Positions 10,820 through 23,195 of a stretch of DNA of 64,000 nt are shown in pieces; position 1 is the stretch's first letter, and every line of letters starts with the position of its first letter. Under the pieces are notes generated by a model. The model had not been told where the DNA came from and did not search any database. It was given only the letters and a program-made list of their open reading frames with translations. Both the position numbers and the translations under genes were made by a program. Origin of the DNA: Capsicum annuum (Eukaryota > Streptophyta > Magnoliopsida > Solanales > Solanaceae); assembly GCF_002878395.1 (NCBI RefSeq), contig NC_061116.1, positions 123,503,930-123,567,929 of the forward strand, given 5' to 3'.

Positions 10820-13411
10820 AACAACAACAACAACAACAAACCCAGTATATTCCCACATAGTGGGTTCTGGAGAGAGTAAAGTGTACACAGTCCATACCAC
10901 TACCTCCGAAGAAGTAGAGAGGTTGTTTCCAATAGACTCCCGGCTCAAGACAAAGGACCGTATATAAAAAAAAGTCGAAAGTGAGCAACAAGATAAACTA
11001 ACAGAGATACGCCATCCACAAACATAAAGTAAAATAACAAACCAAGGACCCCCCTCCCCCAACCCTTGAACTTCCAACCAAGCTACACCAAACCATCCTA
11101 GCTACAGACTACGACTCGACCCCACACCTTAGCCTTCTACCTTAATACTTTTCCTCCATACCTTCCTATCGAGGGTCATGTCCTCAGTAAGCTGTAACTG
11201 CCCCATGTCATGTCTAATCACTCATCTCCAGTACTTCTTCGGTCTACCCCTTCCCCGCTTAAAACCGTCCAACGCCAACCTCTCACACCTACAAACTAGG
11301 GCATCCATGCTCTTTCTCATCACATAACCAAACTATCTCAACCTCACTTCCCGCATTTTATCCTCCACCGAAGCCACCCCCACCTTCTCCCGAATAATCT
11401 CATTCCTAACCCTGTCTGCCCTCGTAAATCCACACATCCAATACAATATCCTCATTTTTGCCACCTTCAACTTTTGAACGTGAGAATTCTTAACAGGCCA
11501 ACACCTCTCCATACAGCATTGCCGACCGCACAGCAACTCTATAGAATTTGCCTTTAAGCTTGTGAGACACCTTCTTATCGCATAAAATTTTCGAGGCGAG
11601 CCTCCATTTCACCTACCTGCCCCAATACGGTGAGAGACATCCCCACCAATCTCTCCATTCTCCTGAATCATAGACCCAAGATACCTAACACTATTTCTCT
11701 TACAAACCACCTGAGAATCCAACTTCACTACCACCTTGTCCTCTTGCCTCGAATCACTAAACTTGCACTCCAAGTATTCTGTCTTGGTCCTACTCAACCT
11801 AAAACTTTTAGATTTCAGGGTTTGTCTCCAAACCTCTAATTTATCATTAACACCTCGACGCGACTCGTTAATCAAGACTATATCATCTGTAAAAAGCATA
11901 CACTAAGGCACTTCTCCATGGCTACTCCGCGTCAACACATCCATCACCACGACAAATAAAAATGGACTAAGAGTCGATCTCTGGTAACTCTGTCAAGACC
12001 GAAAAATGCTCAAAATCCCTTCCCACAGTCCTTACCCGAGTCTTCGCCCCTTCATACATGTTCTTTATCGATCGTATGTACACCACTGGGACCCTCCTCG
12101 CCTCCAGAAATCTCCAAAGGACCTCCCTAGAAACTTTGTCGTACGCTTTTTCCAAATTGATAAATACCATGTGGAGATCCCTCTTTCTCTCTCTATACTG
12201 CTCTACCAACCTCTGCACTAGGTGAATTGCCTCAGTCGTCGAGCGACCAGACATAAATCTAAATTGATTCTCCGAAATAGACACAATCTTCCTCAACCTC
12301 TTTTCCACCACCCTTTCCCAAATCTTCATCGTGTGACTTAGCAACTTAATACCACGGTAGTTATTGCAACTCTGAATGTCACCTTTTTTTTATATAAAGT
12401 AATCATCGTGCTCCATCTCCACACCTCAGGAATCTTGGCGGACTTGAAAATGCTGTTAAACAGATTGGTTAGCCACCTCAACCCTGCCCCGCTAGCAAAC
12501 TTCCAAAAATCTATCGGGATCTCGTCGGACCCCGTCGCCCTGCCTCTTCGTAGCTTACGAATAGTCTCACAGAACTCCTCCATCTTAAAATACCGACAAT
12601 AGACGAAATCGCAAAACTTCTCGGTGTGCTTCAACTCCCCTAACACACTACCTCTATCCTCCTTATCATTCAAGAGCTTATGAAAATACGACTGCAATCT
12701 TTTCTTAATTAGAATGTCCTCTACTAAAACTCTGCTATTCTCTCCCTTAATGCATTTCACTTGGTCCAAATCTCGACCCTTACGCTTCCTAGCTTTGGTA
12801 AGCCTATACAACCTCTTTTCCACGCCTCTCTCCTCTAAACCCGAATAAAGTTTCAAAACAATTATTGTCTTAGCAGCCGTAACTGCTAACTTAGCCTTCT
12901 TCTTAGCTAACTTGTACTCCTCCCTGCTCACCCACTTCTCCTCTTCATCCTTACTTTCAACCAACTTGACGTACGCTGCCTTCTTCGTCTCCACCTTTTC
13001 TTTAACTTGTTTATTCCACCACTAGTCCCCCCAAGGCCGGCCAGACTATCCCTTCGATACACCCAAAACCTCTCTAGCATTCTCCTTGATGTAACCCGCG
13101 GCCCTATCCCATATACTTTTCACGTCCCCCCCTACACTCCCACGCCCCATCCCCTCCAACTTTACCCCTATCTCCAAAGCACTAGCCGGAGTTAGGCCAC
13201 CCCACCTAACTCTAGACCGACCCTCCTCACTCCTTCCCTTCTTGCCCTTCTTAATAACCAAATCCATCACCAGAAGTCTATGTTGGGTCGCAAGATTCTC
13301 ATTTGAAAAAACCTTACAATCCTTACACAAAACTCCACCCCTTTCCTAAGCAGCAAAAACTCAATCTGAGTCTTAGCTAACCTGCTCCGAAAAGTAACCA
13401 GGTGCCCCTCC
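10820..13411 (-). mobile_element. RTE-type LINE, 5'-truncated, minus strand
   Basis: A 2.59-kb non-LTR element with an identical 11-bp duplication at each side. On the minus strand it begins within the endonuclease C-terminal part, continues through an RT, and ends in a (TTG)n tail at about 10820-10839, the usual simple-repeat tail of RTE-clade LINEs in place of poly(A). It is much more GC-rich than its surroundings. Frameshifts and stops fragment the ORF, mostly in its 3' half. Confidence 0.92.
11333..13330 (-). pseudogene. RTE LINE endonuclease C-terminus and reverse transcriptase remnant
   Basis: Read from high to low coordinates. 13330-13046 is the endonuclease-to-RT linker ('TQHRLLVMDL'). 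12994-12338 opens the RT with 'GRATGSDEIPIDFWK' and '[16 protein letters not shown]'. 12344-11967 holds '[20 protein letters not shown]' and '[20 protein letters not shown]'; the first catalytic Asp of the usual F-x-D-L-x-KAYD box is Asn here. 11899-11609 has 'LFTDDIVLI', the FADD-type catalytic box, then '[20 protein letters not shown]'. The C-terminal part near 11536-11333 matches the conserved 'MRILYWMCGFTRADRVRNE' ending. Two frame breaks (near 12340 and 11960) and several stops make it a pseudogene. Confidence 0.9.
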
Positions 13412-13422
13412 TTTGTGTAAAT
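13412..13422. repeat. Target-site duplication of RTE LINE (right copy)
   Basis: TTTGTGTAAAT, identical to 10809-10819. Confidence 0.88.
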
Positions 13423-13662
13423 GTTAGATTTAATTGTATTTTTTTAATGTCTTGATTATCGTATTGTTTTGTCGTAGGTTAGATTCAAATTACAAACTTT
13501 TTTAAAGTTTAAGGCTTGGTTAGCTTTAGAATTATAAATTTCATATTAATATCTTTAGTTTTTTATTGAACTGAGAACTGTAGCTTTTGATTTTTCTGTA
13601 AATTTTCTCCATAATTATTTGGCTACATTTAACAGACCATGACCATCTAATACATTTAAATA

Positions 13663-13670
13663 TAACCATC
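13663..13670. repeat. 8-bp target duplication of hAT-like element (left)
   Basis: TAACCATC, repeated exactly at 14508-14515. Confidence 0.85.
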
Positions 13671-14507
13671 CAAGGGCGGCTCAATCATTTTAGTGGCCTA
13701 AAGCCGAAAACTATTTAGAGGCCTTAAGGTTTAAAAAAATTATTTTTTCTCTAAAAAAATTGATTTTTCTAGTTTTCTTAACATGCAAAATTAGTATTTA
13801 TAGTTTTTTTATTTTTGATTTCTTTTAATAATTATTTTTTTAAATGATATTATAACAAACTCATTTATTCTTTAGAATTGTTGATCTTAGGGAAGATTTT
13901 TTGATATGAATTTTTTAAAAACGTATTTTTACTGGGCAATTGCTATAGGAACTGTTAACATTATTAAATAAGAATAATAGAAGAGAAATGAACTAATTAT
14001 AAAAATATTTCTCTATCTCTAAAGTTCACTAATTTGAAAAAGCATCATGTCTTTTTATCACTGATTAGAGTATTATTTTTTTACTGGTACTACTTTCCCT
14101 TAACACTTTTAATTTTGAAAATAAGTCTAAATAGTCATTATCAAGGATATTATATTTTAAGAAAAATTCAAATTTAAGATAATATTATTTCAAATTCTCG
14201 TCATCTGACAATTACAAATAAGTATTAAACTTAAAACTCCATAATGTTTCATGAATTTGAAAAACTTTTACAAAAATTATTTTCACTTCAAATCATTCAC
14301 AAAATTCAAAAACAAATTCGATTTATATCCATGTCCAAACAAACTCAAATTTCTAAACATTATTTTTAACTCAAAAAAAATATTTTTTTTCTAAATTTCA
14401 TATTTTTTATGTCCAAACATATCTCTATTTTTTCTAAAAGATAAGGCCCTCAAAATATGGGGGTCTAAAGAAAGTGCCTTACATGCTTCACCATGGAGCC
14501 GACACTG
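13671..14507. mobile_element. Non-autonomous hAT-like DNA transposon, 837 bp
   Basis: Left end CAAGGGCGGCTC; the reverse complement of the right end is CAGTGTCGGCTC (9 of 12 identical). The element is flanked on both sides by TAACCATC (13663-13670 and 14508-14515), an exact 8-bp duplication as hAT elements make. The interior is AT-rich with no transposase frame. The CAGNGNCGGCTC end is a widespread plant hAT-type terminus as I know it. Confidence 0.85.
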
Positions 14508-14515
14508 TAACCATC
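14508..14515. repeat. 8-bp target duplication of hAT-like element (right)
   Basis: TAACCATC, identical to the left copy. Confidence 0.85.
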
Positions 14516-15157
14516 CTTTTATTTTTATTTATTGAGATTTTTCGATCTTGAAGTCAACAACTTTATAATTGTCAGAAACAATTTTACTTCTATTCTCCAG
14601 TGTCCCGATGGGTCAAACATATCATTTAAAGGGCATTAAATCTTAATTTATATAAACTCCTTTCTTCATAGGATTTTAGTGTATATATCAATGTAAGTAA
14701 TAACATTATTTGTTATTTAATAAATGTTCTATTTGTTTTGAGTTCATTACTATTTTAGAGAATTTTATTTTTTTTTGTATAAAATATATAACTTATGCTA
14801 AAACTAGACATTTAATTACTATTCTAACATTTAGGAATCTGAAATCAAATAAAATTAGATTGTTAAATCTTTCCTTATTTAAACTATGTAAAGCTCCTAA
14901 TCTTTAAAACTTTGAAATTGACTTGAAATTTACCTAACATGCTGATTCTTTTTTCTGGGGGAGGAGGGAGGGGGGGACTGCAAGAATAGTCCCAAAATAA
15001 GGTGACTTTCAAGTTTTGACCCCAAATAAAAAAAAAAGGGAAAAGGACATTGCATGTCCATTTTAAAACAAAATGACCCATAATTGAAAAGATGGACATG
15101 CTATAGCCAGTTGGCTAAAGTAATCTTCTTTTATAGCCATTTGGCCCAATTGGGTAT
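14516..15157. other. AT-rich spacer, no gene recognised
   Basis: AT-rich DNA with a G-run at 14957-14977 and the phrase 'agccagttggctaaag', which resembles subterminal sequence of solanaceous TIR elements, but I could not find a partner arm. Confidence 0.5.
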
Positions 15158-15372
15158 ATGCAGTCTCTATACTTAATTGATACACTTTTATACCACATTG
15201 ATACACTTTTTAGAAAAAAAGAAAGGAAATTCTATATAAGCACATGCAGCCTCTATACTCAATTGATACTCTTTTATACCACATTAATACACTTTTATAC
15301 TACATTGATACACTTGCAGTGCCCATATACTCAATTGATACTCTCTTATATTAGATTGATACATTTTTAAAA
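15158..15372. repeat. Degenerate ~20-bp repeat (ATTGATACACTTTTATAC)
   Basis: About nine imperfect copies of ATTGATACWCTTTTATACYACA in a row, grouped into larger units that start with CTATACTCA. The open frame across it follows this periodicity. Confidence 0.8.
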
Positions 15373-15472
15373 TGCATGTAGAAACTATATAGAGTCGTAT
15401 AAAATATGTATCTAAATAATAATTGTAGTTAAAAATTGTATAGAATGTGTATATCTATTTTCTTTTTGATGT

Positions 15473-15730
15473 TTGACTTGTTTTATTTATAGTTCCTCTT
15501 TTGGACTTGCAATAATGTTGGGTGTTGGTTTTTGGATTTGGGAAATTGCAGTTGAACTGTTGAAGAAAGTTGGAGTTAGGTATTCCATTTTGAGTTTGAG
15601 TTGCCTCCTCAAAATCCTATGTAGTTGTTTTGGTCAAATAAAGTTTCTTATAGTAAAGCTTTCACAGGGCTTTTTTGATAGTCAATGTCATCATTCCATA
15701 GATATACATAATGCATGTTTCAACGTATAA
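15473..15730 (+). other. Short unrecognised open frame after the GATACA repeat
   Basis: An 85-residue frame with a hydrophobic, Gly/Ile/Leu-rich first half ('LAIMLGVGFWIWEIAVELLKK') and a Cys/Ser-rich second half. It has no recognised domain, no clear start context and no intron signals. It could be part of a transposon-borne gene or chance. Confidence 0.2.
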
Positions 15731-16379
15731 CAATTGTGGTTATGCTAATTTCAAAAAAGGAATAGATTTAAAAAAATAAAAAAGCTGTAAAAAAAGAGTA
15801 TAAAAATAGTGAAAAAACACAAAAGTTCAGTGATTTTTTTATAATAGAATGAAACATCAAGTTTTTTTAAAAAATAGAACATAAAAAAAAGCAACAAAAT
15901 TAAAATAAAAAAATAAAATAAACTAGAGTTTTAAAAAATAAAATGGAAAAAAACGAGAAGTAACTAGCATGCAAAATCCACACTTTTGCTTTGCAAAAGG
16001 AAAAGTTGAATTGCATATAGTTAGGTACATGCAATAAAAAGAAAAAAAGATTGACGTGGGTGTGGAACATTTTGGTTTTTTCTAAAAAAAGGGTCAAAGA
16101 TAATATCATATTTATGTTTGGTATATCATAGGAAGTGGAGCTGCACGCTTTCTGCTTACTTTTTTGTCCATTGGCACCATGATCGAGTGCTATTTTTCGG
16201 GTTTTTAAATTTAGGTGCTAGTTTTGTGAAATTATTTTAATTTTAGGTGTTATTTTTGTCCTTTCCCCATAAAAGAACTTCATAAAAATAGCCTTCGACT
16301 ATTAAAGGATATATTTTCAGATAAAATTGCCCCTGACCAATGGAGTAAATTACATAAATATCCTCATAGTGGATAACAA

Positions 16380-16865
16380 TTGTATACTTATTCATCTTTC
16401 AATTTTTTTTTCTTTTTAATTTTACTTTGATTTATATTTTTTCATTTCTCTTTTTATCTTTGATTTTTCTCAACCCTTACTTTTTTTTCTTGTTTCCTCT
16501 CAACTTTTTTTCTCTTTTTTCTTTTACTTTGATTTTCAATTTTTTCTTTCCTCTGTTTTTTTTTTTTGTTGTTATTTTTAGTTTTTCTCAACCCTTAATT
16601 TTTTTTACCTTTACCCCTCTCAACATCTACATTTATATTAAAAACTTTTTTTATTTTTCTTATTTCTATTTTTTCTTTTCTTTTTTTCTTTTCAATTTTT
16701 CTCGACCCTTATTTTTATTTTATCTTTCTCTTATAAACCTTTATTTTTTCTGTTTTCTCTCATCTGCTACATTTTCTTTGATTTTTATTTTTTTTAAATA
16801 TTTTTCTTTAGTCTTCTTTTTCCGTAATTTTTATTTTTTTATTCTTTTCTTCGATTTCTTGCAAT
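16380..16865. repeat. T/C-rich low-complexity arm
   Basis: Polypyrimidine tract with recurring TTTTTCTCAACCCTTA words. The 151-residue Phe-rich frame across it is compositional. Confidence 0.85.
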
Positions 16866-18630
16866 CAAGTTACATCTCATGAGTAAGAGTTGACACTATC
16901 ACATTATAAAGGTAAGACTTATGACTTTCAAACAACAAGCTACATTTCATAGGCAAGAGTTGACACTACTTTATTTAGAGACAATATTTATGACTTTCAA
17001 ACAACAAGTTATGTTTCATGGGCAAGAGTTGATACTACCACACTGTGTTTTGATTTACTGTTACCTTAGAGGCAAGACTTAGCTCAAGGACTTTCAAACA
17101 ATAAATTATGCCCCACGGGCAAGAGTTGACTCTACGACGTTATGTTTTCATTTATGAGATGTTCTACAACTATTACCTTTGAGTCAATACTTAGCTCAAG
17201 AACTTTCAAACTACAAATTATGCCCCACGGGCAAGCGTTAACACTACCACATTATGTCTTCATTTATGATATGTTCTACAACTCTTGCCTTAGAGGCAAG
17301 ACTTAACTCAAAGACTTTCAAATGACAAATTATGCCCCACGAGCAAGAATTGACACTACCACGTTATGTCTTTATTTATGAGATGTTCTACAACTCTTGC
17401 CTTAGAGACAAGACTTAGATCAACGATTTTCAAATAATAAATTATGCCCCGTGGGCAATAGTTAATACTACCCACGTTATGTCTTTATTTATGATATGTT
17501 CTACAACTCTCGCCTTAGAGACACGACTTATCCCAAGAATTTTCAAACAAATTACGTACATTAGGCAAGAATCAACACTAACACATTATGTTTTTTACTA
17601 ATGAAATACTTTATAACTCTTGTCTTAGAGGTAAGACTCAGCCTAAGGACCATTAAATAACAAATTATGCCCCATGAAAAAGAGTTGACACCACTACATT
17701 GTGTATTGATTTATGAGATGTTTTATAACTCTTCCCTTAGAAACAAGACTTAGACCAAGGACTTTCGAGTAACAAGTTGTGCCCCACGGGTAAGAGTTGA
17801 CATTACCACATTGTGTTTTGATTTATGAGATATTCTATAACTCTTGTCTTAGAGGAAAGACTTAACCCAAGGACTTTCAAATAATAAGTTATGCCCCATG
17901 GATAAGAGTTGACACTATCATATTATGTTTTGATTTATGAGATATTATATAACTCTTGCCTTAGAGGCAAGACTTAGCCCAAGAACTTTTAAATAACAAG
18001 TTACGCTCCACGGGCAAGATTTAACACTACCACATTGTGTCTTGATTTATAAGATACTTTATAAATCAAGGACTTTTAAATAACAAGTTATACCCCATGG
18101 GTAAGAATTGACACTACCACATTGTGTTTTGATTTGTGAGATGTTCTATAACTCTTGCCTTAGAGGCTCGAATTAGTCCAAGGACTTTCAAAAAATAAGT
18201 TACGCTCCATAGGCAAGAGTTGAAACTACCACATCATGTCTTGATTTATGAGATATTCTATAACTCTTGCCTTCGAGGCAAGACTTAGCCGACAAGTTAC
18301 GCCCCATGGACAAGAGTTGACACTATCATATTGTGTCTTGATTTATGTGATGCTCTGTTAGTCTTTCCTCTAAGAAAAAACTTAGCCCAAGAACCTCTTA
18401 AAAGAACAAGTTACGCCAAATGGACAAGTGTTGACACTACCACATTATTTTCTGATTTATAGATGTTCTATAACTCTTACCTTCGAAGCAAGACTTAACT
18501 CAAGGATTTTCAAATAATAAGTTATACTCCACAAGTAAGACTTGACACTACCATATTGTACCTTGATTTATCAGTTGTTCTATAATTTTTGCCTTAGAGG
18601 CAAAACTTATCCCAAATAACTTTCTAACAA
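16866..18630 (+). repeat. 112-bp tandem repeat array, about 16-17 units
   Basis: The unit contains CTTGCCTTAGAGGCAAGACT, then AGGACTTTCAAATAACAAG, TTATGCCCCACGGGCAAG, AGTTGACACTACCACATT and GTGTTTTGATTTATGAGATG. The CCCC anchor recurs at 17111, 17223, 17335, 17447, 17670 (two units on), 17782, 17894 and 18006: exact 112-bp steps, with one two-unit step of 223. Later steps are 87, 112, 97, 114 and 111. The first three units are shorter (70, 69 and 97 bp). Two hairpin-forming arms occur per unit (CTTGCCTTAGAGGCAAG and GCCCCACGGGC). It is non-coding. Confidence 0.95.
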
Positions 18631-18654
18631 CAATATGCCCTTAAATTTGCTTTG

Positions 18655-18895
18655 ATGTTAAAAAAAAGAAAATTCCTTTGCGGATTATTTAATTTTTTTA
18701 TTTATTAGCAAAATATAATATAAGTTAAGAAAAAAGAGATCAAACAAAATAGACAAATAAGAAAAAAGAGATAATTAAAAGAAAAATAAAGGTTGAGACA
18801 AATGAATTAAAAAAAAAAAGAAATAAAGAAATAGACAATGTTTGAGAAAAAAGAGAAAAATAGAATTTGAGAGACAAATAAGTATGAAAAATTTA
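18655..18895. repeat. A/G-rich low-complexity arm
   Basis: Purine-rich counterpart of the pyrimidine arm before the array, with AGAGAAAAAT-type words. Confidence 0.75.
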
Positions 18896-19038
18896 AAAAT
18901 ATTTGAGGTGTAGAGAGGCAAAATCGTACTTGTACTATACTTAAAAAGGAAGGAAGACTTGTGTTTAATGACTTTTCTTATTGAGGTCGAAAATTTAAAG
19001 TCACCCACTATTGGGGTTATACCATGTAATTTACTGGG

Positions 19039-20935
19039 TACAAGGCAATGAGAGTGTGTCTCTATCACAATTTCTATTCTTCTATAGAAAAAAAAAATAT
19101 ACCGACCATTTGATTAATAAGAGGGATTTAAGTGACATGAAATGTGTAGGTAAAATTTCGTCACTTTTAAAACGGAACTAAGTCAAATTGTGCAACTTTA
19201 TGGATTATCAATCACAACGGAACATGATACATTATTAAGTTTTTCAATGAAAGTATGAATTTAGACTATTCGATTGACTTCAAAATTTAATAGATGTATG
19301 AGAGTAAATAGAAAAATTAACACCAGAAACACTTTATCATGTGATTAAGTGCTCAAATCAAACAACAATAATTCAAGTGGTTAAATAAATTTTACTAGCA
19401 AAATTAAGGGGCCGTCAATGTATTTTACTTACCTTATTTGTATCTTAGATGTTTACAAATAAATTCTCCACCTTTATATGTTCAAAAGATATTGAATTTA
19501 AATATTTTAATTATTTAAATAAATATCGTATTTAGTGTAACGTTTGAACTCGTTAAAGTGAGGTACACGTGCGATGCGCGTATATCTAAAATAGTATTAA
19601 AATAAATTAGCACACATGTGATGACACTAAAATATTATATCTAATTGTTTGATATTGAAATGTCTCCTTCGAGATGTTAAACATATTACCTTTAAAAAAT
19701 CAATTGTTCATATTATTTCTCAATGAAATATGATAAAAATAAAAATCTACCAATCCCCACCTCCACCTCATCTCCATGCCCCCACGCCTCCACCTATCTA
19801 TCACCCCATCTCCCAACCTCTAATCAAATTTATACAAAAAAATAATTAATGTAATTGTAAAAAAAAATTTTATGTTTTACTTTTTTTTATATTATTCATA
19901 AATTAAGGATATTAAATTGTTAATATTCACCCCACTCCATCTTTATTCAAATCTTATATGAGTAAGAATAATATATAATTACAAAAAAGTTTTATATTTT
20001 GTATAAAATATGAATAATAAATGATACATATAATAAACATTATTCATGATTCCTCATTTATCGCTGAATAAAATATTTTAATTTTCAATTAGCAAGACAT
20101 TGACACATGAATTTATCATGCTAGAAAGTAGATTGAGAGCACTACTACTATAAGTTTAATCAAGAACGCTGTTGGGTCTACATATATAATTTAGCTCCAT
20201 AATATATGATGCATTAATAAGACATCATATTTTTAAAATTACACAATTCATGTTTAAATACACTCACTTTATCGTGTCAATAAAAAGTGTTTAAATGACA
20301 TAACGAGACCTTACATGAGGCGTTTAAAATGAACAATGGGCAGTTGATGTGTTAAAATAAAAGTTTATGCCAAATTTAAGGGTCTAACGATGTGTTTGGC
20401 CAAATTTAATATATTAAGTAACTAGGTGTCGAGGGTGATTGATAACAAACAGGAAGACTTCGTAACTTATTTTCTTCCAATAGAACAGCATACAACTTAG
20501 TAAGATTAATCCTACTTGTTGTTGTGATTAGATAACCAATCATGCCTTATTTGTACTACAATTGATCTTAAGAAGTTAAACCATGTATTTTTACATAGTT
20601 TAGTAGTTTGGTTGTCTTTTCAATTTCAATATGTATTTATCCTTAAATTACATTTATATATGTTCTATCTCATTAGGCTCATTGCATTATGAATAATGAA
20701 AAACATATTAGGAAGTAAAAATCCACTTCTTTGCATTTTGATTTTATGCTAACATAAGGAGAACAAAATTATCTAGTGGAAACCTGGGCAATTTAGCTAA
20801 AAGTGACAAAAAGTTTTGAAATGAGGTGTAGGTGACTCAAGTTTTAAAAATTGAGTGTCGGTGACAATTACTTTATTAGTGATTAAGAAAGTTAGAAAAG
20901 CTTGAGAATAGCCCACAAGTTTTTTAATATACACT
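19039..20935. other. AT-rich spacer, nothing recognised
   Basis: I see no gene, RNA, array or element ends. A C-rich patch (CCCCACCTCCACCTC and similar) lies at about 19755-19815. Confidence 0.55.
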
Positions 20936-20994
20936 TTGACCCAAGTAAAACCTAATATAACTAGAAACGTAGAGAAAAAACGTGCGTTTAACGT

Positions 20995-21178
20995 GCGTTT
21001 TCTCTCTTTTCTCATTATTGTTGTTTTCTCTCTCTTTGTCATTTTTATTATTCATTGTTATTGCTGTTTTATTCATCATCTTGAGCTTCATTATCGGCAT
21101 CTTCTTCATCATTATCATCATCATCATCTTTTTTTACCATTATTGTTGTTGTTACCACTACTGCTGCTACTTGACTAA
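20995..21178. repeat. TTC/ATC/TTG low-complexity tract
   Basis: Runs of CTCTTT, TTATTG, (ATC)n and TTGTTGTTAC. The three overlapping short frames are His/Leu- or Met-rich products of this composition. Confidence 0.85.
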
Positions 21179-21208
21179 TTTTTTAGGTCAAATTTAATTT
21201 CGTACATA

Positions 21209-22855
21209 ACACGACCCGACTCCTGGCCTTGTAGTAATGGGCATCCCAAGTCCAACTAGGATCGAGGACCGCCTTTGTTATCCAACCCAACCACCTATAC
21301 CCATCCTTAGATGGGCTGAATTTTGAATATTTTAAAAGATAGTGTAAATGTTAAATGTTCTTATTAAGACTCTAGGATAAGGTCACAACCATGACCGATC
21401 TAATCGTACTACACCAACCGCCCAACCATACCAAACCAAAACATAGCCCATAACCAGGCCATGAATAGTACATTCCCCAATAATTTGACATCATGCACAT
21501 GGTCCACTAAGACTAATCCTCATATCGGCAAATACGAGTTTCTAATTTTGGTCCCCCCGGGACCGCCACCTTCCACGACTTTGCTGCACACCCCGCCATT
21601 AATGTCAATTAAAATTATTTCTACATAATCAATCAATCTATTTACCATTTTATTTACCAAGACCAATATTAGTGGTTTCGTCATACCACCTCCATTACTT
21701 GCAAGTAATATCCATAGCCAAACCATTTAGGTTAAGGGGGCTTTCAAGTGCCCTTTCTTATACCACATTAGACCACTTGGGAGACTTCCATGTCCTCCAC
21801 AATCATAACCATTTAGCCTTTTCAAACCATTAAAACCATGTACAGTTCCTTTACCAAGTTTAAAACATGCAAGGGTTCCATTAAAAGAAGTCAATGTAAT
21901 GAACATATCTTTATAAGTATTTTATCAAACATCTTAGGGGCATAATATAACCAAAACCAATTCCAAAGACCATTAAACCATTACCATGCAATCCAATTCT
22001 CCAAAACTACCATTAATGCATACAAAAGCATAAATAAAACCATAGGAAATCATAACCAAGCATTTAACATCAAAACCCCCAAATAATAGTTGAACGCCAT
22101 AATTATGAAATAGTAAAACCACGAAATCAATCATATAAATCATGCCTTTAATTGAAATTACAATGAGGGAAGAGAATCACACCTTATACAGAAGAATTGA
22201 CAGAAAAAAATCACTAAAGCAAGCCCCAAAGCAATCCTCAAGATGAAACCCTAGCTTTCTTCTTCCAAAAGCTCTTTAGAGAATTTATAAGGTGTTTTGG
22301 AATAGTTTCTAAGTGTTAATGATTAGAATTATAGGGTAAATAACCTCCTAAGTGTATTAGAATTCATGGGTCCTAATTAGGGTAAGTAGGAAAATATCCA
22401 GAATATCCCCACTTAAGTTCCTTAAAAACTCGTCACAGGGATACGACTAACCCATACGAGTCATACCCTCCCAATACGATTGGTGCCCACCACTTGTATC
22501 CAAGCCTCAACCTTGCATCAGACACTGTACAATATATGACTCATCCAACCAAGCCGTAACCACAACATACAATCCATACCCATAAACCATATTCCTTGAA
22601 GAATGAAATACTAGGAGGATCAAATACTGTCCACCATAAGAATCCCTGACATGACTCGTACCAAACCTTACGACTTATAACCATAATTCATACCCATTCC
22701 AATGACCAAAACTATCCCACCAACTAACATTGGTCAACATACAACAGGACCATACCACTCGTACCCCAACATACGACTCGTACCCATGAGTCGTATTGGG
22801 TGTGGAGAACGGAATTTTAAGAAATTTTCTAAGGGTCAAAACCCAGGATGTTTCA
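21209..22855 (-). mobile_element. Probable solo LTR (Ty3/gypsy type), minus strand
   Basis: On the minus strand this reads TGAAACATCCTGGGTTTTGA...GGGTCGTGTTA, about 1.65 kb. It is flanked by GTACA (21204-21208) and GTATA (22856-22860), one mismatch in a 5-bp duplication. The final CA has become TA. It has no coding content and contains repeated CATACGACTCGTACC words near 22440-22800. Solanaceous gypsy LTRs often begin TG.AACATCC. No internal domain adjoins it, hence solo. Confidence 0.6.
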
Positions 22856-22984
22856 GTATATCACTTTAGCATTGCTTTATAGGTAATGTTGGTAAGTAAA
22901 ATTATGATTTTTAGTTGAATTTCTCATTTGGATACACTACTACTCTTTTTAAAACAATGGATAGAGCCCGAATATGAACCCCAC

Positions 22985-23195
22985 AAAAGATTCATTTATT
23001 TCAATAAATGACTTATCTGTTGCGATAGATGAGTTATCTGTTGCAATGAAAGACTCATATGTTGAATTCATATTTATGATTCTACAGTGCTATAACATGA
23101 ATTGAACAGATGGGTCATCTATTGCAACAGACGAGTTATCTGTTGCAATAGAGAAGTTATCCGTTGACACAAATTACTCACCTATTGCAATAGAA
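22985..23195. repeat. Palindrome-repeat cluster 1 (TGTTGCAACA family)
   Basis: About seven degenerate copies of RTYATCTGTTGCAATAGATGA spaced 20-35 bp apart. It is the most 5' of the clusters upstream of pseudogene A. Confidence 0.8.

Larger units (their letters stand above)
16341..19038. mobile_element. Possible inverted-repeat element enclosing the 112-bp array
   Basis: AGTAAATTACAT...CCTCATAGTGG at 16341-16372 matches the reverse complement of 19003-19038 (AGTAAATTACAT...CCCAATAGTGGG). Inside these ends are a T/C-rich arm (16380-16870, with repeated CTCAACCCTTATTTT) and, after the array, an A/G-rich arm (about 18660-18890, with AAATAAAGGTTGAGA). The arms are thus inverted in content as well as position. 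No transposase was seen and the ends are not sharply defined. Confidence 0.4.

Noticed and set aside
14957..16290. Possible TIR pair (GGGAAAAGGACA near 15039 and its inverse near 16265)
   Set aside because: Only about 12 bp agree and the sequence around them diverges; not enough to call an element.
16427..16882. 151-residue + strand frame
   Set aside because: Phe/Leu runs from a T/C-rich tract; compositional.
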